The notes under the pieces were generated by a model. It saw nothing but the letters and a program-made list of their open reading frames with translations, was not told where the DNA came from and ran no database searches. DNA of 5,202 nt from Pseudomonadota bacterium (GTDB lineage: Bacteria > Pseudomonadota > Alphaproteobacteria > Rhizobiales > Hyphomicrobiaceae). Location of the stretch: contig JAEYYJ010000187.1 in NCBI GenBank assembly GCA_023430845.1, positions 1-5,202 of the forward strand, given 5' to 3'. Below are positions 1-5,202 of this stretch, piece by piece. The stretch's first letter is position 1; every line of letters starts with the position of its first letter. Position numbers and translations under genes: made by a program.

Positions 1-528
1 GGCATCGGCGTGCTCTACGCCAAGAAGAAGCACCTCGATGCCATGCCGCCCTTCCTCGGCGGTGGTGAGATGATCGAGACTGTCACCACCGACAACGTCA
101 CGTACGGCGTCACGCCCCACAAGTTCGAGGCTGGTACGCCACCCATTGTGCAAGCCATCGGGCTCGGCGCGGCACTCAGCTACATGATGCAGATCGGGCG
201 CGAGAACATCGCTGCACACGAGGCGGACCTGCGCGGCTATGCCCATCAGCGCCTCGCCGAGTTGAACTGGCTGAAAATCTATGGCCGCGCACCCGGCAAG
301 GGCGCCATCGTCGCGTTCAACATCGACGGTATGCACCCGCACGACATCTCGACGATCATCGATCGTTCGGGCGTCGCCGTGCGCGCGGGCCATCACTGTG
401 CGCAACCGCTCATGGACCGCCTCGGCGTTTCTGCGACGTGCCGCGCATCGTTCGCCATGTACAATACGCGCGCCGAAGTGGACGCCCTCATCGAGGCGCT
501 CATCAAAGCGCACGATTTCTTCGCGTAA
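1..528 (+). CDS. sufS: SufS-type cysteine desulfurase, C-terminal part (5' end outside window)
   Basis: Pyridoxal-phosphate enzyme that takes sulfur from L-cysteine as an enzyme-bound persulfide and passes it to the SUF Fe-S scaffold in the cytosol. The frame is open from base 1, so the GTG at base 10 is an internal valine codon and not the start; 175 residues of a protein normally just over 400 are present. Visible family motifs are GGGEMI, the KFEAGTP segment, the VRAGHHC segment and the active-site loop TCRASFAMYNT. The catalytic persulfide cysteine is the Cys of CRAS, encoded at 439-441. The CRAS loop and GHHCAQPLM segment match the group II (SufS/CsdA) type rather than IscS. The N-terminal half, with the PLP lysine, lies to the left of the window. 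The sufT start follows 13 bases after the stop, so the two genes are very probably co-transcribed. No frameshift or missing key residue is seen in this part. Confidence 0.95.
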   Translation, partial: GIGVLYAKKKHLDAMPPFLGGGEMIETVTTDNVTYGVTPHKFEAGTPPIVQAIGLGAALSYMMQIGRENIAAHEADLRGYAHQRLAELNWLKIYGRAPGKGAIVAFNIDGMHPHDISTIIDRSGVAVRAGHHCAQPLMDRLGVSATCRASFAMYNTRAEVDALIEALIKAHDFFA

Positions 529-529
529 T

Positions 530-533
530 GGAG
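530..533 (+). promoter_or_regulatory. Ribosome binding site of sufT (GGAG)
   Basis: GGAG lies 8 bases before the ATG at 542, immediately after the sufS stop codon (526-528). It supports 542 as the sufT start. The same reading frame stays open upstream to 281, but that stretch lies inside sufS. Confidence 0.6.
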
Positions 534-541
534 TGAGCCCC

Positions 542-982
542 ATGGATGGAAAGCCAGTGGAGCGCGATACCTTGACCGTCGGCGCGGATGCGTCCGAAGC
601 ACCGGCCCGAACCGCTGTGCCATCGGTCGCCGAGGGCGGCACGCCCGTCGAAGGCTCGAAACTCTCGGCGGAGCAGCTCGAGCAAATGACCGCCGACATA
701 GTCGCGGCTCTCAAGACGGTTTACGATCCCGAGATTCCCGCTGACATCTACGAACTCGGCCTGATCTACAAGATCGACATCGACGATGATCGCAATATCG
801 GCGTCGACATGACACTGACCGCGCCCGGTTGCCCGGTCGCCGGCGAGATGCCCATTTGGGTGGAGAACGCCATCGCCAGTGTCGATGGCGTGGGCCAGGT
901 CACGGTGAACCTGACTTTCGATCCGCCGTGGGACCAGAGCCGCATGTCCGATGAGGCCCGCCTCGCACTCAACATGTTCTGA
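542..982 (+). CDS. sufT: SUF system Fe-S cluster assembly protein SufT (MIP18/DUF59 family)
   Basis: A 146-residue cytosolic protein of the MIP18/DUF59 family, encoded in SUF operons and thought to help Fe-S cluster maturation or transfer; its exact biochemical role in bacteria is not settled. Residues 1-45 are a low-complexity Ala/Pro/Glu/Gly-rich leader of the variable kind. The conserved domain covers roughly 46-135 with YDPEIP (61-66), IYELGLIY (69-76) and LTAPGCPVAGEMP (92-104). Cys97 is the conserved family cysteine. The tail has DPPWDQSRMSDEARLAL, as in SufT proteins. The ATG at 542 is chosen because a GGAG sits 8 bases upstream and the longer reading frame runs through sufS. Its position 13 bases after sufS indicates the same operon. 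In many alphaproteobacteria a SufA/IscA-type carrier gene follows sufT; here the operon ends against a convergent gene instead. Confidence 0.93.
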   Translation: MDGKPVERDTLTVGADASEAPARTAVPSVAEGGTPVEGSKLSAEQLEQMTADIVAALKTVYDPEIPADIYELGLIYKIDIDDDRNIGVDMTLTAPGCPVAGEMPIWVENAIASVDGVGQVTVNLTFDPPWDQSRMSDEARLALNMF

Positions 983-993
983 GTGCGATCTAC

Positions 994-1030
994 GGGGCGC
1001 CATCAGCAGTCAAGCGTCGTCTGGCGCTCC
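994..1030. terminator. Possible shared hairpin between convergent sufT and glnT
   Basis: GGGGCGCCA (994-1002) can pair with TGGCGCTCC (1022-1030), giving a 9-base-pair stem with one G-T pair and a 19-base loop. It spans the 20-base gap and the last codons of the minus-strand gene, where a bidirectional terminator would be expected. There is no T-run on either side and the loop is long, so it is not a classical intrinsic terminator. It may be chance in GC-rich DNA. Confidence 0.28.
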
Positions 1031-2304
1031 CAATCCGTGAGATGGCGCGCGTAGTCGTTCCAATCGGCGTGGCGCAATTTAGCGTACGACGCGACCGTCG
1101 TCTCACCCCACGCCGCCTTCAGCATGTCGCTCGTCTCGAAACTGCGCAGCGCATCGAGAAGGTTGAGCGGCAACTTCTTCACGTCCTTCACCGTGTGCCC
1201 CTCGGTATACATATTGATATCGAGGCGCTTGCCAGGGTCGCGCTTGTTGCGCACGCCGTCGAGACCCGCCGCCAGGATCGCCGCCTGCAAAAGATAGGGA
1301 TTCGCCGCACCGTCCGCGAGACGTATCTCGAAGCGCCCCGCATCCGGAATACGGATCATGTGAGTGCGATTGTTGCCCGCATAGGAGATCGAGCTCGGCG
1401 ACCAAGTCGCGCCTGATGTGGTCGGCGGCGCATTGATCCGCTTGTAGGAGTTTACTGTCGGGTTGGTGATCGCTGCCAGAGCCCCGGCCGAATGCAGAAG
1501 CCCGCCGATAAAATGATAAGCCGTCTGCGAAAGACCGAGCTCGCCCGCAGCATCCTCGAATACGCACTTGCCCGTGGTCGTCGACCAGAGTGAGACGTGC
1601 GCGTGACAGCCGTTGCCCGTGAGATTCGCGAAAGGCTTAGGCATGAACGTCGCGCGCAATCCGTGCTTCTCCGCGATCGACTTCACCATGAACTTGAAGA
1701 AGGCGTGCTTGTCGGCAGTTCGCAAGCAATCGTCGTATTCCCAATTCATCTCGAACTGGCCGTTCGCGTCCTCGTGATCGTTCTGATACGGGCCCCAGCC
1801 GAGCGTGATCATGGAGTCGCAAATCTCCTTGATCACATCGTAGCGCCGCATAAGTGCCTGCTGGTCGTAGCAGGGCTTGGCCTGGAAGTCGGCCGCATCG
1901 GAGATCGATGTGCCGTCGGGCGAGATCAGGAAGTACTCGCACTCGACTCCCGTCTTCATTTCCACGCCGTCACGCGCCCCTTCCGCAATGACACGCTTCA
2001 GCACCTGACGCGGATTCTGCTCGACGGGCAGGCCGTCCATCAAGAGATCGCCTGTCACCCATGCGACCTCCGGCTTCCAGGGAAGCTGGATGACAGTCTC
2101 TGGATCCGGCGACACGAGCACATCGGGATGCGCCGGGGTCATATCGAACCAAGCGGCGAAACCGGCAAAACCGGCGCCGGACTTCGCCACGCTGTCGATC
2201 GCAGTCGCCGGGACGATCTTGGCGCGCATCGTGCCGAAGAGATCCACGAACGAGATCAAGAAGTACTTGACCCCCTTTATCTCCGCGTACTCTGACAAGG
2301 ACAT
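1003..2304 (-). CDS. glnT: Type III glutamine-synthetase-family ligase (GlnT / gamma-glutamylmethylamide synthetase GmaS)
   Basis: A 433-residue ATP-dependent ligase of the glutamine synthetase (GS) fold, cytosolic. It joins ammonia, or in the GmaS branch methylamine, to the gamma-carboxylate of glutamate. The N-terminal beta-grasp domain (about 1-105) carries VDLFGTMRAKIVPA (20-33). Catalytic-domain motifs are ECE (121-123), EDANGQFE (178-185, in place of the usual EVAPGQHE), GNGCHAHVS (230-238), NSYKRI (285-290), NNRTHMIRIP (311-320) and RFEIRLADGAANPY (324-337). All expected metal- and nucleotide-binding acidic and His/Arg positions appear intact. The adenylylation motif NLYDLP of GlnA is not conserved (NMYTEGHT at 364-371), so GlnE-type control is unlikely. 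Length fits the GlnT/GmaS group. It is the last gene of the minus-strand operon, 38 bases after the DUF442 gene. Co-location with mgsABC-like genes favours GmaS, but motifs alone cannot separate GmaS from ammonia-using GlnT. Confidence 0.9.
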   Translation of the reverse strand: MSLSEYAEIKGVKYFLISFVDLFGTMRAKIVPATAIDSVAKSGAGFAGFAAWFDMTPAHPDVLVSPDPETVIQLPWKPEVAWVTGDLLMDGLPVEQNPRQVLKRVIAEGARDGVEMKTGVECEYFLISPDGTSISDAADFQAKPCYDQQALMRRYDVIKEICDSMITLGWGPYQNDHEDANGQFEMNWEYDDCLRTADKHAFFKFMVKSIAEKHGLRATFMPKPFANLTGNGCHAHVSLWSTTTGKCVFEDAAGELGLSQTAYHFIGGLLHSAGALAAITNPTVNSYKRINAPPTTSGATWSPSSISYAGNNRTHMIRIPDAGRFEIRLADGAANPYLLQAAILAAGLDGVRNKRDPGKRLDINMYTEGHTVKDVKKLPLNLLDALRSFETSDMLKAAWGETTVASYAKLRHADWNDYARHLTDWERQTTLDC

Positions 2305-2314
2305 GCGATGCGCG

Positions 2315-2319
2315 CCTCC
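2315..2319 (-). promoter_or_regulatory. Ribosome binding site of glnT/gmaS (GGAGG)
   Basis: The minus strand reads GGAGG 10 bases before the ATG at 2304. Spacing is slightly long but it is the only purine-rich candidate in the 38-base gap, and it supports this start. Confidence 0.55.
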
Positions 2320-2342
2320 GACGTTGACGGTGTTGTGTGTCT

Positions 2343-2780
2343 CTACTTCCCGTCTGCAACCTTCTGCACGAAGGCCTTGAATCCTTCATCCGTGACGGGC
2401 GCGCCGATCTCCTCGGCCTTCTTGAACACCGCGTCTGCCGACTTGTCCTTGCCATCGGCGAGCAGTGCGTGCGTGACGGCGCGACCGCCGGCAGCGCAGT
2501 GCACGTAGACCGCGCCATCCGTATCCTCGATGGCCTTGGTCACGGCGGCGGCCGAGGAAGGATCAAGGTTCTTCGGATCGACCGGAACGTGCAGATACTC
2601 GAGCCCGGCCGCGCGCACGACAGCGCCTTCGGCATCGGGATCGAGCGGCTGGTTCTGCTCGCCGGGACGACGCAGATTGATGATCTTCTTCACGCCAGCG
2701 GCCTTGAGCGCCGCGATATCCTCTTCGCTCGGCTGTCCGCCGGCGCTGATCTTGGCGCTCACTTTAGTTGGTTCTTTCAT
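2343..2780 (-). CDS. DUF442/TIGR01244-type phosphatase-like protein
   Basis: A 145-residue, lysine-rich, probably cytosolic protein with no signal peptide or membrane segment. It resembles the DUF442 (beta-lactamase-hydrolase-associated, TIGR01244) group of the protein tyrosine phosphatase/rhodanese-like superfamily. Evidence is the N-terminal SAGGQPSEEDIAALKAAGVKKIINLR block (about 12-37), the HVPVDP strand-loop (64-69) and a P-loop-like VHCAAGGRA (93-101) with Cys95 and Arg100. The spacing is C-x4-R, one residue shorter than the C-x5-R of classical tyrosine phosphatases; to my knowledge DUF442 proteins often have this. The ATG at 2780 is chosen over an upstream TTG at 2795 because GGGAG lies 8 bases before it and overlaps the TTG region. 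It sits 32 bases after mgsC and 38 before glnT, all on one strand, so it is probably co-transcribed with amide-transfer genes. Substrate and role are unknown; phosphatase or sulfur-transfer activity is only a family-level possibility. Confidence 0.85.
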   Translation of the reverse strand: MKEPTKVSAKISAGGQPSEEDIAALKAAGVKKIINLRRPGEQNQPLDPDAEGAVVRAAGLEYLHVPVDPKNLDPSSAAAVTKAIEDTDGAVYVHCAAGGRAVTHALLADGKDKSADAVFKKAEEIGAPVTDEGFKAFVQKVADGK

Positions 2781-2788
2781 CGTATTTA

Positions 2789-2793
2789 CTCCC
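2789..2793 (-). promoter_or_regulatory. Ribosome binding site deciding the start of the DUF442 gene (GGGAG)
   Basis: The minus strand reads GGGAG followed by 8 bases (TAAATACG) and ATG at 2780. An in-frame TTG at 2795 would place this sequence inside the coding region, so the ATG is the better start and shortens the protein by five residues. Confidence 0.7.
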
Positions 2794-2812
2794 AAGTTTG
2801 GATGCTTCGTGG

Positions 2813-4150
2813 TTAGTCTCTAACGCCTTGTCCAGGAATCCAGTTCGTTCCAGCGAGCGGCACGCCGGCCATGGCCGCGGCTTCCACCGTCAGCGCGACA
2901 AGATCCTCAGGTTCGAGATTGTGCACGTGGCTCTTGCCGTTCGCGCGCGCGATCGTCTGGCATTCAAGCGTCAGCACCGAGAGGTAGTTCGCAAGTCGCT
3001 TGCCCGCCGCAACCGGATCGAGACGCTTGGTCAGCTCCGGATCCTGCGTCGTGATGCCCGCCGGATCGCGCCCCTCGTGCCAGTCGTCGTAGCGGCCGGC
3101 CGTCGTGCCGAGCTTGCGATATTCCGCTTCCCAGCGCGGATGATTATCGCCGAGCGCAATGAGCGCCGCCGTGCCGATCGAGACCGCGTCCGCGCCGAGT
3201 GCCAGCGCTTTGGCGACATCCGCGCCCGAGCGAATGCCGCCGGACACGATGAGCTGCACCTTGCGATGCATGTCGAGCTCGGTCAGGGCCTTTACAGCCG
3301 GGCGGATCGCCGCGAGCGTCGGCAGTCCGCAATGCTCGATAAACACGTCCTGCGTCGCCGCCGTACCGCCCTGCATGCCGTCGAGCACCACAACGTCGGC
3401 GCCGGCCTTCACCGCGAGCGCCGTGTCGTAGTACGGCCGCGCCGCGCCGACCTTGACGTAGATCGGTTTCTCCCAGCCGGTGATCTCGCGCAATTCTAGA
3501 ATCTTGATCTCGAGATCGTCAGGCCCGGTCCAGTCGGGATGACGGCAGGCGGAGCGCTGATCGATGCCCGCCGGCAGCGTGCGCATGGCCGCGACGCGAT
3601 CGGAAATCTTCTGCCCGAGTAGCATTCCGCCGCCACCAGGCTTCGCGCCCTGACCGATCACGATCTCGATGGCATCGGCGCGCCGGATCTGATCGGGCTC
3701 CATGCCATAGCGCGAGGGAAGATACTGATAGACGAGCAGGCTCGACGCCGCGCGCTCTTCTTCCGTCATGCCGCCATCGCCGGTCGTCGTCGACGTGCCG
3801 ACAGCAGACGCGCCGCGCCCCAGCGCCTCCTTGGCCGGTCCGGAGAGCGAACCGAAGCTCATGCCTGCGATCGTGACCGGAATCTTGAGCTCGATGGGCT
3901 TCTTCGCGAAGCGCGCGCCGAGCACGACGTTCGTGCCGCACTTCTCGCGATATCCTTCGAGCGGATAGCGGCTGATCGAGGCGCCGAGAAACAGCAGATC
4001 ATCGAAGTGCGGCAGTTTCCGCTTCGCGCCGAAGCCACGAATGTCATAGATACCCGTCGCAGCGGCGCGGTGAATTTCCGCGATAGTCGCACGGTCGAAT
4101 GTCGCGGACTCGCGTGGCGGCGTGTGGATCCAACGGTCGTCGTCGGCCAT
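2813..4150 (-). CDS. mgsC: FMN-binding glutamate-synthase-domain protein (N-methylglutamate synthase subunit C / GlxD)
   Basis: A 445-residue cytosolic TIM-barrel protein homologous to the FMN domain of glutamate synthase. In methylotrophs it is the synthase subunit of N-methylglutamate synthase, which exchanges the amino group of glutamate for methylamine. Motifs include AGMSFGSLSGPAKEALGRGA (95-114), TSTTTGDGGM (119-128), the glycine-rich QGAKPGGGGMLLGQKIS (167-183), YVKVGA (231-236), VVLDGMQGGTAAT (254-266) and the FMN phosphate-binding region IVSGGIRSGADVAKALALGADAVSIGTAAL (301-330). At 352-367, where glutamate synthases carry the cysteines of the 3Fe-4S cluster just before the G-I-x-T-Q segment, this protein has GRYDDWHEGRDPAGIT with no cysteine, so the cluster is probably absent. 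Its ATG shares one base with the mgsB stop (TGATG), implying translational coupling. Older literature calls this family GlxD. The methylamine role is inferred from gene context. Confidence 0.9.
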   Translation of the reverse strand: MADDDRWIHTPPRESATFDRATIAEIHRAAATGIYDIRGFGAKRKLPHFDDLLFLGASISRYPLEGYREKCGTNVVLGARFAKKPIELKIPVTIAGMSFGSLSGPAKEALGRGASAVGTSTTTGDGGMTEEERAASSLLVYQYLPSRYGMEPDQIRRADAIEIVIGQGAKPGGGGMLLGQKISDRVAAMRTLPAGIDQRSACRHPDWTGPDDLEIKILELREITGWEKPIYVKVGAARPYYDTALAVKAGADVVVLDGMQGGTAATQDVFIEHCGLPTLAAIRPAVKALTELDMHRKVQLIVSGGIRSGADVAKALALGADAVSIGTAALIALGDNHPRWEAEYRKLGTTAGRYDDWHEGRDPAGITTQDPELTKRLDPVAAGKRLANYLSVLTLECQTIARANGKSHVHNLEPEDLVALTVEAAAMAGVPLAGTNWIPGQGVRD

Positions 4151-4872
4151 CAGTAGGATCCCAGATTGTCGATGTGGAAGTGATAGAGCGTGCGCGCGGA
4201 GCCGTAGCGCGTGAACTCGGCGACATCGACCTCGGGACCGATGCCGGCAGCATCGAGCAGACCACGCAGCAGCGTGCGGTGCTCCTCGCGCATTTTCTTG
4301 GCCGTACAGTCCGTGCCGAGGCTCTTGACTTTGCCGCGTACAAACAGGCGCGCCTCATAGATGCTATCGCCGAGCGCGTCGCCAGCATCGCCGAGCACAA
4401 CGATATTCCCCGCCTGCGCCATGAATGCGGCCATATGGCCGATCGAGCCTTTCACGACGATATCGAGCCCGCGCAGCGAGATGCCCAACCGCGCCGAGGC
4501 ATTGCCGTCGATCACGAGAAGACCGCCGCAGCCGGTCGCGCCTGCCGACTGCGAAGCATCGCCTTTCACATGCACGCGGCCCGACATCATATTCTCGGCG
4601 ACGCCCGTGCCGGCATTGCCGTTGATCGTGATGTTAGCCTGCTGGTTCATTCCGCCGCAGTAGTAGCCGACATGCCCCTCGACCGTGACATCGATCGGCG
4701 TCGTCAAGCCTGCCGCAAGCGCGTGCGCACCGCGCGGATTTGCGACGGAGAAGGCGCCCTCTTCAGCTTTCTGCAGCGTCTCGTTCACCTGTCGCAGCGA
4801 CAGGCTGGACATGTCGAGGCTGGTGTTGGGTGCCTCGTGCGCTGTCTTCACACCCATCCGCACTGACGGCAT
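4150..4872 (-). CDS. mgsB: GXGXG-domain protein (N-methylglutamate synthase subunit B / GlxC)
   Basis: A 240-residue protein homologous to the C-terminal GXGXG beta-helix domain of the glutamate synthase large subunit, here a separate polypeptide. That domain is structural and bridges the amidotransferase and synthase domains. Repeated strand-turn units with regularly spaced glycines run from about 60 to 182: DVTVEGHVGYYCGGM, NITINGNAGTGVAENMMSG, RVHVKGDASQSAGATGCGG, LLVIDGNASARLGISLRG, DIVVKGSIGHMAAFMAQAG and NIVVLGDAGDALGDSIYEA. A mostly alpha-helical and polar tail (184-240) follows and ends in HFHIDNLGSY. The ATG at 4872 has GGAG 7 bases upstream and begins 3 bases after the upstream stop. 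Its stop overlaps the mgsC start by one base. Tight spacing on both sides fits stoichiometric production of a three-subunit complex. The family is clear; methylamine rather than ammonia chemistry is inferred. Confidence 0.9.
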   Translation of the reverse strand: MPSVRMGVKTAHEAPNTSLDMSSLSLRQVNETLQKAEEGAFSVANPRGAHALAAGLTTPIDVTVEGHVGYYCGGMNQQANITINGNAGTGVAENMMSGRVHVKGDASQSAGATGCGGLLVIDGNASARLGISLRGLDIVVKGSIGHMAAFMAQAGNIVVLGDAGDALGDSIYEARLFVRGKVKSLGTDCTAKKMREEHRTLLRGLLDAAGIGPEVDVAEFTRYGSARTLYHFHIDNLGSY

Positions 4873-4875
4873 TGT

Positions 4876-5202
4876 TCAACTCCGGCTCCAGGCATAAACC
4901 GTAGCCGGTGCCGGCTCCCAGATGCGCGCGCCGTCGATGCCGGGCAGCGCCGCGAGCGCGCGGAACTCCGAGCCGAAAGCCACCCAGGCGTCCGTCTCCG
5001 CCATTACCGCCGGCTTGCAGGCGATCGGATCGCGCAACACCGCGAAACCGTCCCGCGTGCCGACGACGAACGTATAGAAGCCGTCGAGATCATCGAGCGC
5101 GTGTTCGAGCGCTTGCTCCAGGCTGTCACCAGACTTCATGCGCCAGGAGAGATAACCCGCCGCAACCTCGGTGTCGTTTTCGGTCTGGAAGCGCTCGCCA
5201 TG
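4876..5202 (-). CDS. mgsA: Class II glutamine-amidotransferase-like protein, C-terminal part (N-methylglutamate synthase subunit A / GlxB)
   Basis: The frame is open to the right window edge, giving 108 residues plus a stop; the real start lies beyond 5202. The first visible residues are HGERFQTENDTEVAAGYLSWRM, so the Met at 5139 is internal. The F-Q-T-x-N-D-T-E-V-A segment and the following LDDLDGFYTFVVGTRDGFAVLRDPIACKPAV block are typical of PurF/GltB-type class II (Ntn) glutaminase domains. The catalytic N-terminal Cys would be outside the window. In the GlxB/MgsA family this is the separate amidotransferase subunit that works with MgsB and MgsC. The stop is followed after 3 bases by the mgsB ATG (TGAACAATG), so co-translation is likely. 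No truncation or frameshift is visible in this part. The operon promoter is not in the window. Confidence 0.87.
   Translation of the reverse strand, partial: HGERFQTENDTEVAAGYLSWRMKSGDSLEQALEHALDDLDGFYTFVVGTRDGFAVLRDPIACKPAVMAETDAWVAFGSEFRALAALPGIDGARIWEPAPATVYAWSRS
4880..4883 (-). promoter_or_regulatory. Ribosome binding site of mgsB (GGAG)
   Basis: GGAG on the minus strand lies 7 bases before the ATG at 4872 and inside the last codons of mgsA. It supports this start over the internal Met6. Confidence 0.6.

Noticed and set aside
281..541. N-terminal extension of sufT to base 281
   Set aside because: This stretch is inside sufS in another frame and translates to Arg/Ser-rich sequence. A good ribosome binding site supports the ATG at 542.
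503..1003. Minus-strand open frame (166 codons) opposite sufT
   Set aside because: Overlaps the whole of sufT and the end of sufS, with shadow-type composition. No support as a continuation of the minus-strand operon.
1597..2295. Plus-strand open frame (232 codons) opposite the GS-like gene
   Set aside because: Antisense to conserved GS motifs; His/Arg/Leu-rich composition with no domain resemblance.
2305..2342. Internal promoter or terminator in the 38-base gap before glnT
   Set aside because: No -35/-10-like pair and no stable inverted repeat was seen; only a ribosome binding site is supported.
2781..2795. TTG at 2795 as start of the DUF442 gene
   Set aside because: It would bury the GGGAG ribosome binding site inside the gene; the ATG at 2780 has ideal spacing.
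2768..3499. Plus-strand open frame (243 codons) opposite mgsC
   Set aside because: Antisense to strong FMN-domain motifs; Arg-rich shadow composition and no recognisable domain.
4099..4866. Long plus-strand open frame (255 codons) opposite mgsB
   Set aside because: It lies fully antisense to a clearly recognised gene, is very rich in Arg/Ala/His as expected for a GC-rich shadow frame, and shows no family motif.

Overview
The window comes from a GC-rich genome and reads most like an alphaproteobacterium of the Hyphomicrobiales/rhizobial type. This rests on protein recognition: a SUF-type iron-sulfur operon ending in sufS-sufT, and a GlxBCD/GlnT-like gene set known from rhizobia and from methylamine-using methylotrophs. 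The species cannot be named from the sequence.

Layout. Left part, plus strand (1-982): the 3' end of a SufS cysteine desulfurase gene, cut by the window edge, then after 13 bases a complete sufT (MIP18/DUF59 family) gene. This is the tail of a SUF Fe-S assembly operon. Right part, minus strand (5202 down to 1003): five closely packed genes transcribed leftwards. In order of transcription they are a class II glutamine-amidotransferase-like protein (MgsA/GlxB, 5' end outside the window), a GXGXG beta-helix protein (MgsB/GlxC), an FMN-binding glutamate-synthase-domain protein (MgsC/GlxD), a small DUF442/TIGR01244-type phosphatase-like protein, and a type III glutamine-synthetase-family enzyme (GlnT/GmaS). 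The two operons converge with only 20 bases between stop codons. No non-coding stretch exceeds about 40 bases, and no RNA gene, mobile element or CRISPR array was seen.

How the genes work together. MgsA, MgsB and MgsC correspond to the three domains of the glutamate synthase large subunit split into separate polypeptides. In methylotrophs this trio is N-methylglutamate synthase (glutamate + methylamine to N-methylglutamate + ammonia), and the glutamine-synthetase-like partner is gamma-glutamylmethylamide synthetase (GmaS). Together they suggest the indirect methylamine oxidation route, or a related glutamine/glutamate amide-transfer function. N-methylglutamate dehydrogenase (mgdABCD) is not in the window, so methylamine use is an inference. 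The FMN subunit lacks the cysteines that bind the Fe-S cluster in ordinary glutamate synthase, which fits an exchange reaction with no net redox. The phosphatase-like gene between mgsC and the synthetase gene is the least explained element and the best lead here.
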